This document shows, one piece after another, positions 52,494-61,007 of a stretch of 64,000 nt of DNA (position 1 is its first letter; each line of letters starts with the position of its first letter). The notes under the pieces were generated by a model. The model saw only the letters and a list, made by a program, of their open reading frames with translations, did not search any database and had not been told where the DNA came from. Source of the stretch: Diplonema papillatum (Eukaryota > Euglenozoa > Diplonemea > Diplonemida > Diplonemidae); the NCBI GenBank assembly GCA_030068145.1, contig JAPJBO010000052.1:310001-374000 (forward strand), written 5' to 3'. The position numbers were made by a program, and so were the translations under genes.

Positions 52494-52714
52494 GTACGCA
52501 TGGGTGAACCATGGGAAGAATGAGTTCATGACTTCATGGGTGCAAAAATCCACCAAGTTAGAAAAGAAGTTTGGTGTTGGTGCCACATTCGCCCAAGAAA
52601 CAAGTGTCTTGGAAGCCATCAAAAAAGGAAACTTGCAGGGAGATGCAGGCTTGGAGCTGCACCACAAGTACAATCTGGTTAACTGGTTTGCAGGAACACA
52701 GCTTGCAGATGGAA

Positions 52715-53262
52715 TAAGCCACTTCCTCGGAATCGCAGAACACCTTTTGGTCCATGTCGCGGGGGCTCCCAGGGAAACAGAGAGGTAGGAAGAAGGGAGC
52801 TGACAATATTTTATTCTCTTGGGTGTCAACCCAAGCACTTGCTGAAGCGAATGGGGATCTTAACGGGGGAAAGGACGAGCGATGCCTTCTTGCGAGGCGC
52901 TGCAGTCATCCCAGGGATGGGTGGGTGGGAAAAACAAAAGAGTCGAGGGACGAGGAAACCTTTCAGTGTTTAGTATGTACCATACAGGGTCAAAACCTTG
53001 TGTCTTTTTAAAACACTCCTGCAGGGCCGATGGACCCCAAAAAAAAAAGTTGGAAAAAAAAAATTTCGCTCGAGTTCAGCAAAAATTACTGCAGAGTTTG
53101 TTCCAAACTTTTAAAATTGAAAAACCCCAATTTTTTTCCGGAATTTTTTTTTTTGCCATTTCCAAAAAGACACAAGGTTTTGACCCTGCATGGTACACTA
53201 AAACAAGGATCAATCATCTCTGCTCTCGGTCGCTATTTATTCCCGCAGGGAGCCTGAGAGAA
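52715..53262. other. 548-bp insertion in gene copy II (relative to copy I)
   Basis: GAA occurs at both ends (52712-52714 and 53260-53262), and copy I has the joined sequence CAGATGGAACATGGGC. The insert has no obvious terminal inverted repeats. Without its nested MITE it is about 332 bases. It is either an unknown insertion with a 3-bp duplication or a non-canonical intron missing from copy I. Confidence 0.6.
52981..53192. mobile_element. CATG-MITE copy (212 bp)
   Basis: GTAC at 52977-52980 and 53193-53196. One change in the left terminus (CATACAGGG). Confidence 0.94.
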
Positions 53263-54188
53263 CATGGGCACGCCTCAAAGCTTCCATCAAGACTGGAGGC
53301 TTCAACACCAGAGACAAGGTTGGTGGTGTGTTGGTCCAGGCATGGAGGCTTTCCATAACAGGAGGAGATGGTGACCTTTTTCATTGCGCCATGATGGCTG
53401 TTGGAGATGGGCTGCGTCCCTTCTACCGTTTCATGCCATCACCACTGCAGGTTCTAGAGTTTGATATTAAGCAAGAAGAAGATGAAGAAGAAGAAATCCC
53501 TCTTGCCCAACCATCTAAAAAAAGGAGTGCAAGGGCTGCAGCTGCCTGCATCAAGGCTGTTGCTGAAGCACAGGAAGCTGCAGATGCTGCTGGTGACACC
53601 CTTGTTGAAGCTGAGGCAGTTGTGAAACAAGAAGAAGTTGAAATTGAGCCCCTGTGGGAATACCAGCCTCTTCCTGAGGTTCCTGAGGTTGAGGAAGAAG
53701 CTTTTGAGGAAGTTGAAGAGAAGGAAGAAGTTGCTGCTGCCAAAGAAAAGGAAGCCCCACCTGTAGAACCCTGGAAGTCAGCTGTGACAGAGCTTTCTGA
53801 CCACATGAAATTGTTGGAGAGCTTGATCCTCACAAGGCTTCCAGCACCAGCCTCAGCATCTCAGGCTGCTGAAAAGGTGGCTTGCCACACCTTTGATGCA
53901 AAGAAGCCAGAGCTAGACCGGAAACTCAAGGCAAATGCCAAAGTGGACACCAAAGTTGTTGCCCCTGACTCACCAAAGTCTCCACTCACCCTGACTTTTG
54001 GGAAGAGAGCTCGAGAAGAGACCCCAGAACTAACCCCCCCTGTGTTTGACCTAGAAGAGCAGGATACACCATCCAAAAGACGCAGGCTCAGACTACGAAA
54101 CTAAAACTCCTCTTTCATTGTTTCCTTCCCCCCTGTTAGGTGTCATTCTGAAGTCCAGAATGGGAGGTGTTGCTGAACACCAAGTTTC

Positions 54189-54192
<4 letters not shown>

Positions 54193-54221
<29 letters not shown>
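54193..54221. repeat. (CT)n microsatellite
   Basis: Mirror of (GA)n at 29581-29616. Confidence 0.9.
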
Positions 54222-54224
<3 letters not shown>

Positions 54225-54310
54225 CCACTTTGCTTTCACTACATTCTCTGTTGGATGTCATTCTGAAGTCCAGAATGGGAGGTGTTGCTGAACACCAAGT
54301 TTCAAAGTAT

Positions 54311-54521
54311 CATGCAGGGTCAAAACCTTGTGTCTTTTTGAAAATGGCAAAAAAAAAAAATCCAGAAAAAATTGGGTTTTTTGAATTTTAAAAGTTTGGA
54401 ACAAACTCTGCAGTAATTTTTGAGGAAGTTGAGCAAATTTTTTTTTTTCCAAAAAAAATTTTAGGGCTCCATCGGCCCCGCGGGAGCGTTTTAAAAAGAC
54501 ACAAGGTTTTGACCCTGCATG
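54311..54521. mobile_element. CATG-MITE copy (211 bp)
   Basis: GTAT at 54307-54310 and 54522-54525. Same insertion event as 29338-29495, here without the internal deletion. Confidence 0.95.
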
Positions 54522-55026
54522 GTATCTCTCTCTCTCTCCCTCTCTTCCACTTCCTTTCACTACTTTCTCTGTCATTCTGAAGTCTCTAAGTTTGCTGCGG
54601 GGAATTCTGCCCCCGGATCCCTAACTCACCACGAGCCCAGGTTGGGTGGTGTTGGCGGTAGGGTTGGGCAACTTCTTTTTGCGTGCCCTTCCCCTGGTGA
54701 AGCTGCACAACATGCACCGCGTTAGTTTAGCTCCCACATTTCTTTGTTTCCTCTTGTGTTCCTGGCATCGGCTCCAGTTTATTCCTTGTGTTCTCCACTC
54801 ACGTTTTCTGTACAACAGCGAGATGAATTCCAGAAGGGAGGTGTTGCTGAAACTTGTTCAGCTGAACACCAACTTTGAAAAAAGGGGTCCTCCCCCCAAC
54901 AGTAATGGGAGGGGTGGAGATTAGGGGGGCAGGCAATGCCACAAGTCCTCGACACTCCACCTAAAAAAAAAAAACGCACCTTGTTGTCTACCACCCTCAC
55001 TGAGGCTCTGGTGGTGAGGAAATGGC

Positions 55027-55272
55027 AACCAAAATTGACCCAAAAATTTTGACCCAAAAATTTTGACCCAAAATTTTGACCCAAAATTTTGACCCAAAAT
55101 TTTGACCCAAAATTTTCGACCCAAAATTTTCGACCAAAAAATTTGACCCAAAATTTTTGACCCAAAATTTTCGACCAAAAAATTTGACCCAAAAATTTTG
55201 ACCCAAAATTTTGACCCAAATTTTCGACCCAAATTTTCGACCCAAAAATTTGACCCAAAATTTTGACCAAGC
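55027..55272. repeat. Minisatellite AAAATTTTGACCC, copy II
   Basis: Inverted counterpart of 28505-28832 with fewer units. Confidence 0.9.
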
Positions 55273-55275
55273 ACC

Positions 55276-55507
55276 CAAGGTTCAAAGTAGCCAGGGTCCA
55301 AAGTCCCCAAAGTCTAAAGTAGGACTTTAGACTTTGGGACTTTAGACTTTGAGATTTTGAACCCAAGATTGCTTGGGCCAAAGTCTAAAGTCTACTTTAG
55401 ACTTTGGGGACTTTAGACTCCCGCCGGTCTAAAGTAGGACTTTAGACTTTGGGACTTTAGACTTTGAGATTTTGAACCCAAGATTGCTTGGGCCAAAGTC
55501 TAAAGTC
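55276..55507. repeat. Palindromic AAAGTCTAAAG repeat cluster, copy II
   Basis: Two consecutive related blocks. The first (to 55428, ending GACTCCCGCC) is an uninterrupted copy of the site into which the next element inserted. Confidence 0.88.
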
Positions 55508-55605
55508 TCGTAGTTTAACTGAGGGAATTCTGTATCGCAAGGCACTCTCCCACAGGTTACCTTACCCCTCCCGTACACTTCGATCCCCGTTCTTTTCCGC
55601 CCACC
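55508..55605 (+). repeat. Split direct repeat A1
   Basis: Matches A2 at 59832-59928 almost perfectly, up to CCCCGTTCTTTTCC. Confidence 0.92.
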
Positions 55606-55810
55606 CTCCAAAGATTGTGGCCACCGTATCGCTTTTGACCGCGAAGAGCAATCGGCACCTGGGCGCAGTTCTTGTAACGGGATCCCCATCGTTGTTAGAG
55701 GCAACCTGCATCTTGCAGCCGGAAGAGCGAAGCAGGAGAAGGCAGATATTGGCCGAGGCTCTTGAAACGGGACGTCGGGGCGGCTTAAAGGACGACTTGT
55801 TGATCCTCAC

Positions 55811-55948
55811 GGTAACGTGCCTCGTCTTCGTTTTCTAGACGTCTGCCGCGACACTCTCGAACTAGCTGTTCGTTGCTGCTTCCGAAGGCGAAGAGACTGT
55901 TTGATCCTTGCTGACTCTGAACCTCTATTTCCTTTCCTCTTCTTTTAG
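55811..55948 (+). other. Candidate intron in the leader of the gag-like ORF
   Basis: GTAACG at 55811 and a pyrimidine-rich CTCTTCTTTTAG ending at 55948 bracket 138 bases. Joining the sides fuses an open leader frame (ending KDDLLILT) in frame to CIMSSPEP of the gag ORF. There is no other support. Confidence 0.3.
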
Positions 55949-55954
55949 TGCATC

Positions 55955-56965
55955 ATGTCGAGCCCCGAACCCAACCTTGCCCCGTTTACACTGAGTGAAG
56001 TGCGCACTGCACGTGCAAGGGCGACATCCCCCTCTGCAACAGCAGGACAGGGGTTCCCAGCGCCAGTCGAGATGTCGGAGCGTATGCTCCTGGATCAGGC
56101 AGAGTCCCTTCTTGGAAAGTTAGTTGTGTACTCCTGCAGACGGAAAAATGACACGAGCGGGTGGCTCATGCATGCAGGAGTGTTGAGGAAAGTCAGTGAA
56201 GTTGCGGAGGGAGAAACACCTTTTCGTGTGCGATTGAGCGAAGCCTTCAATTATCTGCACGGCATTTCGCCATTCGATGGTGCAGAGCGAGAATTCTTGC
56301 TCCCGGATCCAGATTGGGTTTACAACCGGTTAATTGAGGCTTCTGTTCATCAAACTGAGGCAGCTCAGCGTGAGATGAATCTTTTGAGGAGTACGATGGA
56401 AGCACGACTGATGGGGTTGGAACAGCAATTGCAGTTCCAACATAAACCAGAAAACGTGAAAGAGTTTGATGTAGACCAAGAGTCCCAGACGAAGATGAGA
56501 GCCACTGAACAGAAATGGTCTCACCCAGCGGCGGTGAAGAGTGTGCATGAGTGGAAGGAAATTTTTGAATCGAGCAGCCCCGATGGGTTGATTTTTGCAT
56601 TGCAAGCACAGTATGTGAGCGGCTTGACTGGATTGCAAGGCGGGAAAGATTTGGAAGCAGCTTTTGACCAGCTTCGTCTGTGGGTGATTGGTTGCGCCAT
56701 GACAGCGGGATGGGAGTCGACTCCCCTGTTAGACTTGGGCAATGTGCTGCTCCGCAATTTGCGGGTGCATCACTACCATGTGCGAGACCGAGTGCCCCGA
56801 GGTGCACTGTTGGACAAGTTGAAGTTGGAGCAGTCTTCCACAGACGAAGTCGCGAAAGCTGCTATTGCACTCGGTGGCAAGAAGGGGAAAGGGAAGCGAC
56901 AGTACACTGCTTCTGCCAAAGGATTTAAAGGGCAGGGAAACGTCAGGGCAGAGAGACAGCATTGA
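55955..56965 (+). CDS. Gag-like ORF1 of the YR retrotransposon
   Basis: 336 residues from the ATG at 55955. The sequence is not similar to any gag I can name. Position, the central helical segment (about residues 127-160, heptad-like, AAQREMNLLRSTMEARLMG) and the basic tail (GGKKGKGKRQ, KGFKGQGNVRAER) fit a nucleic-acid-binding coat protein. No CCHC zinc knuckle is present. The stop overlaps the start region of the downstream open frame. The ORF could have a longer N terminus if the candidate intron at 55811-55948 is real. It would act in the cytoplasm, packaging element RNA. Confidence 0.75.
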   Translation: MSSPEPNLAPFTLSEVRTARARATSPSATAGQGFPAPVEMSERMLLDQAESLLGKLVVYSCRRKNDTSGWLMHAGVLRKVSEVAEGETPFRVRLSEAFNYLHGISPFDGAEREFLLPDPDWVYNRLIEASVHQTEAAQREMNLLRSTMEARLMGLEQQLQFQHKPENVKEFDVDQESQTKMRATEQKWSHPAAVKSVHEWKEIFESSSPDGLIFALQAQYVSGLTGLQGGKDLEAAFDQLRLWVIGCAMTAGWESTPLLDLGNVLLRNLRVHHYHVRDRVPRGALLDKLKLEQSSTDEVAKAAIALGGKKGKGKRQYTASAKGFKGQGNVRAERQH

Positions 56966-57085
56966 CTGGCCGTCTTTCTGCCTTCCCCTCAGCCAGTCAC
57001 ATCGATTTACATCCCGCAGCTAGGCCTACAGAAGACCTGCTTTGTCAAAAAGTCGCTGGACTTCCGAAGTCAACAAACGCGAGAA

Positions 57086-58081
57086 ATGCGCTCCGTCGCA
57101 TTTCCAATAGAAACACGGCTTCAAAAAGGTGCAATAAACACTTTTGCCAAAGCAGTACTTCAAAATCTAGCTCAAGGAATTGGAAAGAAGACAGTACGTA
57201 CGAAAGAAGGAATGGTGACAGCAAACGAAGCCGGGAATATGCTCCAAAACCTTGTATCAGTAATGTGGGCACGTTCCACAACGGCCCAAAGACAGAGTCT
57301 ATGGAACAGATTGCTGAGGTGGACATCGGCCCAGGGACTGCCTCTCAATGCGGACACAGCGGCATTGTTCGTCATGGCAACCCGTGTCAGTCCCCAAGCG
57401 CAGTTGTCGTATGCCAAAGGTATCTCAGCAATGTTGGGGTACTTGGAGCTGGACAACCGCCCGATCTTGAATCTAGCTCGGGCTCTCCGAGCCACTGGAG
57501 GAAATATTCCCAGCCACCAAGCGTTACCGATAAGCAAAACACTTCTATTAGAGTGGGCGCGAGAACAGCAACCACCCCTACGACTAGCAGCTTTCGTGGC
57601 TTGGAAGACAGCAAGCAGGTGGGGGGAGGTCGCAGCTCTCAAGCACCATCAATTCATACTGGTGCGGAAAGAGGAAGTTGTGATAGATTGGGACACGACC
57701 CCAAAGGGCAAACGTGCAAATCCCTTTTCCCCCTCACGTTGGACGGTCATAACGGGCGATCTGACCTCGGAGATAGCGACTCTTTTCCAGGGCATGGGCG
57801 TGTTTCGGCAACTAACACATGTAGACACCGCCATGCTCAACGTATTGTGGAAAAAAGACCATCGTCTGCGGCGGTTTTCCGGCCACAGTATCAAACGCGG
57901 AGCAGTGTCGTTCCTTTTCAAGTTAATGTCTCGGGGTGTTCCCCTCCAAGAGTGGCTAGTGGTTCGATTAGCAAAGCATCAAGAGAAGATAGGGTTTTCC
58001 GACATGACAATCCGGTATGGGGGCGACCCGATTGCTATGGCGCGTACTCTGAGGACGGGGGAAGTGACACAGTATTTATAA
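57086..58081 (+). CDS. Tyrosine recombinase (ORF2)
   Basis: 331 residues from the ATG at 57086. Catalytic landmarks of the tyrosine recombinase family are in order: Arg178 in TASRWGEVAALK, the box GHSIKRGAVSFL with His267 and Arg271, a second His in LAKHQEKIG, and the presumed nucleophile Tyr311 in TIRYGG. The usual HxxR spacing is changed here: HSIK puts Lys at the Arg position with Arg next to it. The enzyme should join the circular double-stranded DNA intermediate to the target without duplicating it, which agrees with the empty site. It lies between gag and RT, unlike DIRS1, where the recombinase comes last. Confidence 0.9.
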   Translation: MRSVAFPIETRLQKGAINTFAKAVLQNLAQGIGKKTVRTKEGMVTANEAGNMLQNLVSVMWARSTTAQRQSLWNRLLRWTSAQGLPLNADTAALFVMATRVSPQAQLSYAKGISAMLGYLELDNRPILNLARALRATGGNIPSHQALPISKTLLLEWAREQQPPLRLAAFVAWKTASRWGEVAALKHHQFILVRKEEVVIDWDTTPKGKRANPFSPSRWTVITGDLTSEIATLFQGMGVFRQLTHVDTAMLNVLWKKDHRLRRFSGHSIKRGAVSFLFKLMSRGVPLQEWLVVRLAKHQEKIGFSDMTIRYGGDPIAMARTLRTGEVTQYL

Positions 58082-58212
58082 ATACACATAGGAAACATAC
58101 ACTGACCCGACGCGCGCATAGTTCTAGGATTCCGTTAACAGTTGAAGAGAAAAGTGCGCCGCTACATGCAACAAAAGTTCAACCTTTACAGGTTGAAAAA
58201 CTAAAGGTAAGA

Positions 58213-59772
58213 ATGAAAGACTCCGTGCGGAAGAGGTTTGACCTCGTGTGGAGCGCAACCTTTTATCCCTCATCCTCTCGTCCGTCATACCGAAGAGGCG
58301 TAAATGAGCGTTCTTCACTGAATCCAGCTCATGCGGAGCGGTTGGTGGAGTGCGATATTGCCGCCCCAGCCACCAAACCGGGTACACTGTGCTCAGTACC
58401 TTTCACAGTGTTGGAAGAGAAACCTTCGGGTCTGAGACAACGTTTCATTTTATGGACACGCGAGGCGAACGAGCAGTTGGAGGACTCGTATAGAGCAAAC
58501 GTACCATTGGAACACGTCTCGCAGTATTTGCATGTAGTTTCAGATGAATGTGCATCGCTGCGAGATCTACGGTGCGGGTTTTACCAGGTAGAAATACCTG
58601 AGATATCTCGGAAACATTTCAGGTTCACCGACAGTCGAGGCAGGTGGTTCGAACTGACTCGGCTACCGATGGGGCACAGTTGCGCTCCTGAAATTATGCA
58701 TACTCTGACTTCAGTCATCGGAGGACATCCGGACTATGTCAAGGAGGACTTTCGTGCATGCAACGTTACAGTCCATACATGGATCGATAACATTCGGTTG
58801 ACCGGGAGTAAATCGTCAGTAGAGGCAGAAACCGTTCGTCTGGATAAGACGGCGTGTGAAGCCCGGGTGACCTGGAAACCGGAGGACAGCGAGGACGTTG
58901 TCTCAATGTATGACTTCATTGGTGTAAAGTTTGACCACACGAAAGCTGAGGTAGCTCCGTCAAAAAGAATGTTAGTGAAGCTAGAAAGCGTGAGATTTGA
59001 GAGAGTGACAGCAGGCGAATTAGAATCATTCGGAGGCCGGCTCATGCACGCTAGTGCGGTTTCGGGAATTCTTCTCGGAAGATTCTGGTTTGCTATAAAG
59101 TATTTACGAAGAGTTATTAACGGGCTTAACTCAGGGAAAATAAACACTTCGACACCTGTTGCTGTTCCACCTTCCGTTCAGAGGGAGTTTAATACTTGGC
59201 GCGCTGCTGTCAGCAAGCCGCTCAAAGTGAAGAAGCTTTTCCCGTGCATCCCATCCACGGTTTTCGTGGATGCTTCTCTGAAAGGATGGGGAATGGTGGC
59301 GATCGATAGCCGCACAAAGGAGGTTATAGTAGCTGGCAATTCCTGGACCAAATCAGAGTCCGTACTACACATAAATGTACTAGAAGCGCTGGCTTTTCGC
59401 AACTCTATCTTTGCACTTCCCCCGGCTTTTTTGAAAAGTAGTATCGATTTTAAGGTCGACAACACGACAGTGGCGTCGGCGGCGAGGAAGGGCGCATGCG
59501 TGGCCTCAAAGCCTTTGAACGAAGCAATCGTGGCAGCGTTGACACGCTTGTCAGAATTTGACACACAATTTACAGTGTCGTGGGTGCGCTCTGCAGCGAA
59601 TATAGCTGACTTGCCTTCCCGCATGTCCCCTGAGCAGCTCTCTTCCAGAAATGGAAAGATGATGGTTAGACAGGCGTTATGGAAGTTTTTTACACGCGAT
59701 GGGGTTCGTTCTCGTTCAGAAGGTCTTTTTCGCCCTGTCTGGCCGAGACGTTCATCCCCTTCGCTTAGTTAA
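58213..59772 (+). CDS. Reverse transcriptase-RNase H (ORF3)
   Basis: 519 residues from the ATG at 58213. The frame is open from 56962, but the earlier part overlaps gag-end and recombinase sequence in another frame and is a shadow. RT motifs: PFTVLEEKPSGLRQRF, RDLRCGFYQVEI (motif A Asp near 118), LPMGHSCAPEIMHTL (motif B), and WIDNIRLTG (motif C: Asp192 followed by Asn193 in place of the second Asp), FIGVKFD. RNase H has all four acidic residues: FVDASLKG (Asp353), NVLEAL, KVDNTTV, NIADLPSR. Its last 23 codons lie in repeat B1. A frameshift or reinitiation after ORF2 would be needed for translation. The product copies element RNA into DNA. Confidence 0.9.
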   Translation: MKDSVRKRFDLVWSATFYPSSSRPSYRRGVNERSSLNPAHAERLVECDIAAPATKPGTLCSVPFTVLEEKPSGLRQRFILWTREANEQLEDSYRANVPLEHVSQYLHVVSDECASLRDLRCGFYQVEIPEISRKHFRFTDSRGRWFELTRLPMGHSCAPEIMHTLTSVIGGHPDYVKEDFRACNVTVHTWIDNIRLTGSKSSVEAETVRLDKTACEARVTWKPEDSEDVVSMYDFIGVKFDHTKAEVAPSKRMLVKLESVRFERVTAGELESFGGRLMHASAVSGILLGRFWFAIKYLRRVINGLNSGKINTSTPVAVPPSVQREFNTWRAAVSKPLKVKKLFPCIPSTVFVDASLKGWGMVAIDSRTKEVIVAGNSWTKSESVLHINVLEALAFRNSIFALPPAFLKSSIDFKVDNTTVASAARKGACVASKPLNEAIVAALTRLSEFDTQFTVSWVRSAANIADLPSRMSPEQLSSRNGKMMVRQALWKFFTRDGVRSRSEGLFRPVWPRRSSPSLS

Positions 59773-59831
59773 CCTTTCTGGTTTCCCGTTTTCCCCGTTT
59801 ATCTTTACACCAGCCGCGCGAAGAAGAATTC
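59703..59831 (+). repeat. Split direct repeat B1
   Basis: 129 bases identical or nearly so to B2 (59941-60069). Overlaps the end of ORF3. Confidence 0.93.
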
Positions 59832-59940
59832 TCGTAGTTTAACTGAGGGAATTCTGTATCGCAAGGCACTCTCCCACAGGTTACCTTACCCCTCCCGTAC
59901 ACTTCGATCCCCGTTCTTTTCCCACCCATCCCGCCCTGTA
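59832..59940 (+). repeat. Split direct repeat A2
   Basis: Follows B1 without a gap and matches A1. Confidence 0.93.
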
Positions 59941-60069
59941 GGTTCGTTCTCGTTCAGAAGGTCTTTTTCGCCCTGTCTGGCCGAGACGTTCATCCCCTTC
60001 GCTTAGTTAACCTTTCTGGTTTCCCGTTTTCCCCGTTTATCTTTACACCAGCCGCGCGAAGAAGAATTC
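59941..60069 (+). repeat. Split direct repeat B2
   Basis: Terminal copy of B. The element ends at GAATTC. Confidence 0.93.
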
Positions 60070-60103
60070 CTACTTTAGACTTTGGGGACTTTAGACTCCC
60101 GCC

Positions 60104-60183
60104 GAAGTTGAGCAATTTTTTTTTTTTCCAAATTTTTTTTCAGGGCTCCATCGGCCCCGCAGGAGCGTTTTAAAAAGACACAG
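60104..60183. mobile_element. CATG-MITE right-half fragment
   Basis: GAAGTTGAGCAATTTT through AAAAAGACACA, ending before the terminus. Confidence 0.75.
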
Positions 60184-60464
60184 ATGCAATTTGGTGCCGT
60201 AGACGCGGGTTCAATCCCGGCAGCTGGCCGTTTTTCCATTTTAGTCGGGTGGATGCACAAGCGTGTTCTGGCTGAGATCACGCGTGTGCACCATGCAAAG
60301 TGACAGAACTTTGACGTCTCCGTCCAAATTGGGGCTGCACAAGCGTGTTCTTTCCGAGAACACGCTTGTGCCGCCGGGTGCGAACTTGTTGCACAAGCGT
60401 ATTCTGCAATTTTGTTGGATACAATTTGGTGCCGTAGATGCGGGTTCAGTCCCGGCAGCTGGAC
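60184..60464. repeat. Repeat with pol III B-box-like motif and hairpins
   Basis: GCAATTTGGTGCCGTAGACG plus GGGTTCAATCCCGGCAGCTG at 60187-60228 recurs with few changes at 60422-60463. GGTTCAATCC fits the tRNA/SINE box B consensus. Between them, GCACAAGCGTGTTCT (60336-60350) and its exact complement (60356-60370) form a 15-bp hairpin, and a degraded version lies at 60256-60291. No complete tRNA fold was found. Confidence 0.45.
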
Positions 60465-60473
60465 GTGGTGGGC

Positions 60474-60626
60474 GACTTTGGTGGTTCGGACTCGGTGCGA
60501 CGTGTCGTGGAGTATGAAGATTCGACGGGTAACAGTGGGTTGGCTGCAGGGACGTACCAATCAGCCGGGGTCGCGTCTTTGTATGTTGTTGGTGCGAACC
60601 GTGGCGACAGTCTTCGCGGTATATAA
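60474..60626 (-). mobile_element. Fragment of the Penelope-like 192-bp repeat
   Basis: Nearly identical to about 26157-26310 (GGTTCGGACTCGGTGCGACG onward to CGCGGTATATAA). Confidence 0.9.
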
Positions 60627-60628
60627 CA

Positions 60629-60655
60629 TGCAGGGTCAGAACCTTGTTTCTCTCA
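60629..60655. mobile_element. CATG-MITE left-end fragment
   Basis: CATGCAGGGTCAGAACCTTG followed by unrelated sequence. Confidence 0.75.
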
Positions 60656-60872
60656 CTCCCAGCAGTTTTTCTCACTACCAGTGAGTTTTTCCCTTTTATT
60701 GGGAAAAATAAATTCCCTCTGGTGGAAATGGCTTGCGGAGCGTGACGATAAATTTCGTTTATTTTTTGACAGGATTCCATTGTGTTTACACAGGCCGGAC
60801 AAATAAACGAATTTATTTTTTTCCGATCTCGGAATTTATTTTGCGCCGCCAGCTATTTTCGTGTTTCGAGAT

Positions 60873-61007
60873 TTCTGGAAAAAAAATGGGTTTTTTGAAT
60901 TTTAAAATTTTGGAACAAACTCTGCAGTAATTTTTGAGGAAGTTGAGCGATTTTTTTTTTTCCAAAATTTTTTTTTGGGGTCCATCGGCTCCGCGGGAGC
61001 GTTTTAA
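60873..61007. mobile_element. CATG-MITE interior fragment
   Basis: TTTCTGGAAAAAAAATGGG through GGGAGCGTTTTAA. Both termini missing. Confidence 0.8.

Larger units (their letters stand above)
52238..54104 (+). pseudogene. Acidic/Lys-rich protein of unknown family, copy II (interrupted by insertions)
   Basis: Inverted duplicate of 29705-30828, read on the plus strand. Homology begins at TCTGACCAG (52238), directly after TATTCCAG, which resembles an intron acceptor; the ATG seen in copy I is absent. The coding sequence is split by a MITE (52292-52493) and by a 548-bp insert (52715-53262) after QLADG, which itself holds a second MITE. The remainder (53328-54104 in frame) is intact through the acidic region to the basic tail PSKRRRLRLRN. 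Copy II keeps the C that copy I lost, but lacks nine bases present in copy I near 52530. Neither copy can make the full protein without splicing. Confidence 0.7.
55508..60069 (+). mobile_element. Tyrosine-recombinase retrotransposon with split direct repeats (Ngaro/VIPER-like)
   Basis: 4,562 bp. Layout is A1 (55508 to about 55605), gag-like ORF, recombinase ORF, RT/RNase H ORF, B1 (59703-59831), A2 (59832-59940), B2 (59941-60069). A starts TCGTAGTTTAACTGAGGG and B ends GAAGAAGAATTC; the B1/A2 junction is direct. The split direct repeat is the hallmark of Ngaro- and VIPER-type YR retrotransposons. The left flank AAAGTCTAAAGTC and right flank CTACTTTAGACTTTGGGG join perfectly in the empty site at 55376-55428, with no target duplication beyond one ambiguous C. 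All three ORFs are intact, so this copy may be young. Confidence 0.92.

Noticed and set aside
57172..57642. Minus-strand 156-codon ORF
   Set aside because: Antisense shadow of the recombinase ORF.
56962..58212. First 417 codons of the open frame that becomes the RT ORF
   Set aside because: Overlap the end of gag and the recombinase ORF in another frame; no motif; the RT proper starts after the recombinase stop.
60187..60228. tRNA gene
   Set aside because: Only a T-arm/box-B-like segment is present; no acceptor or anticodon stem could be built.
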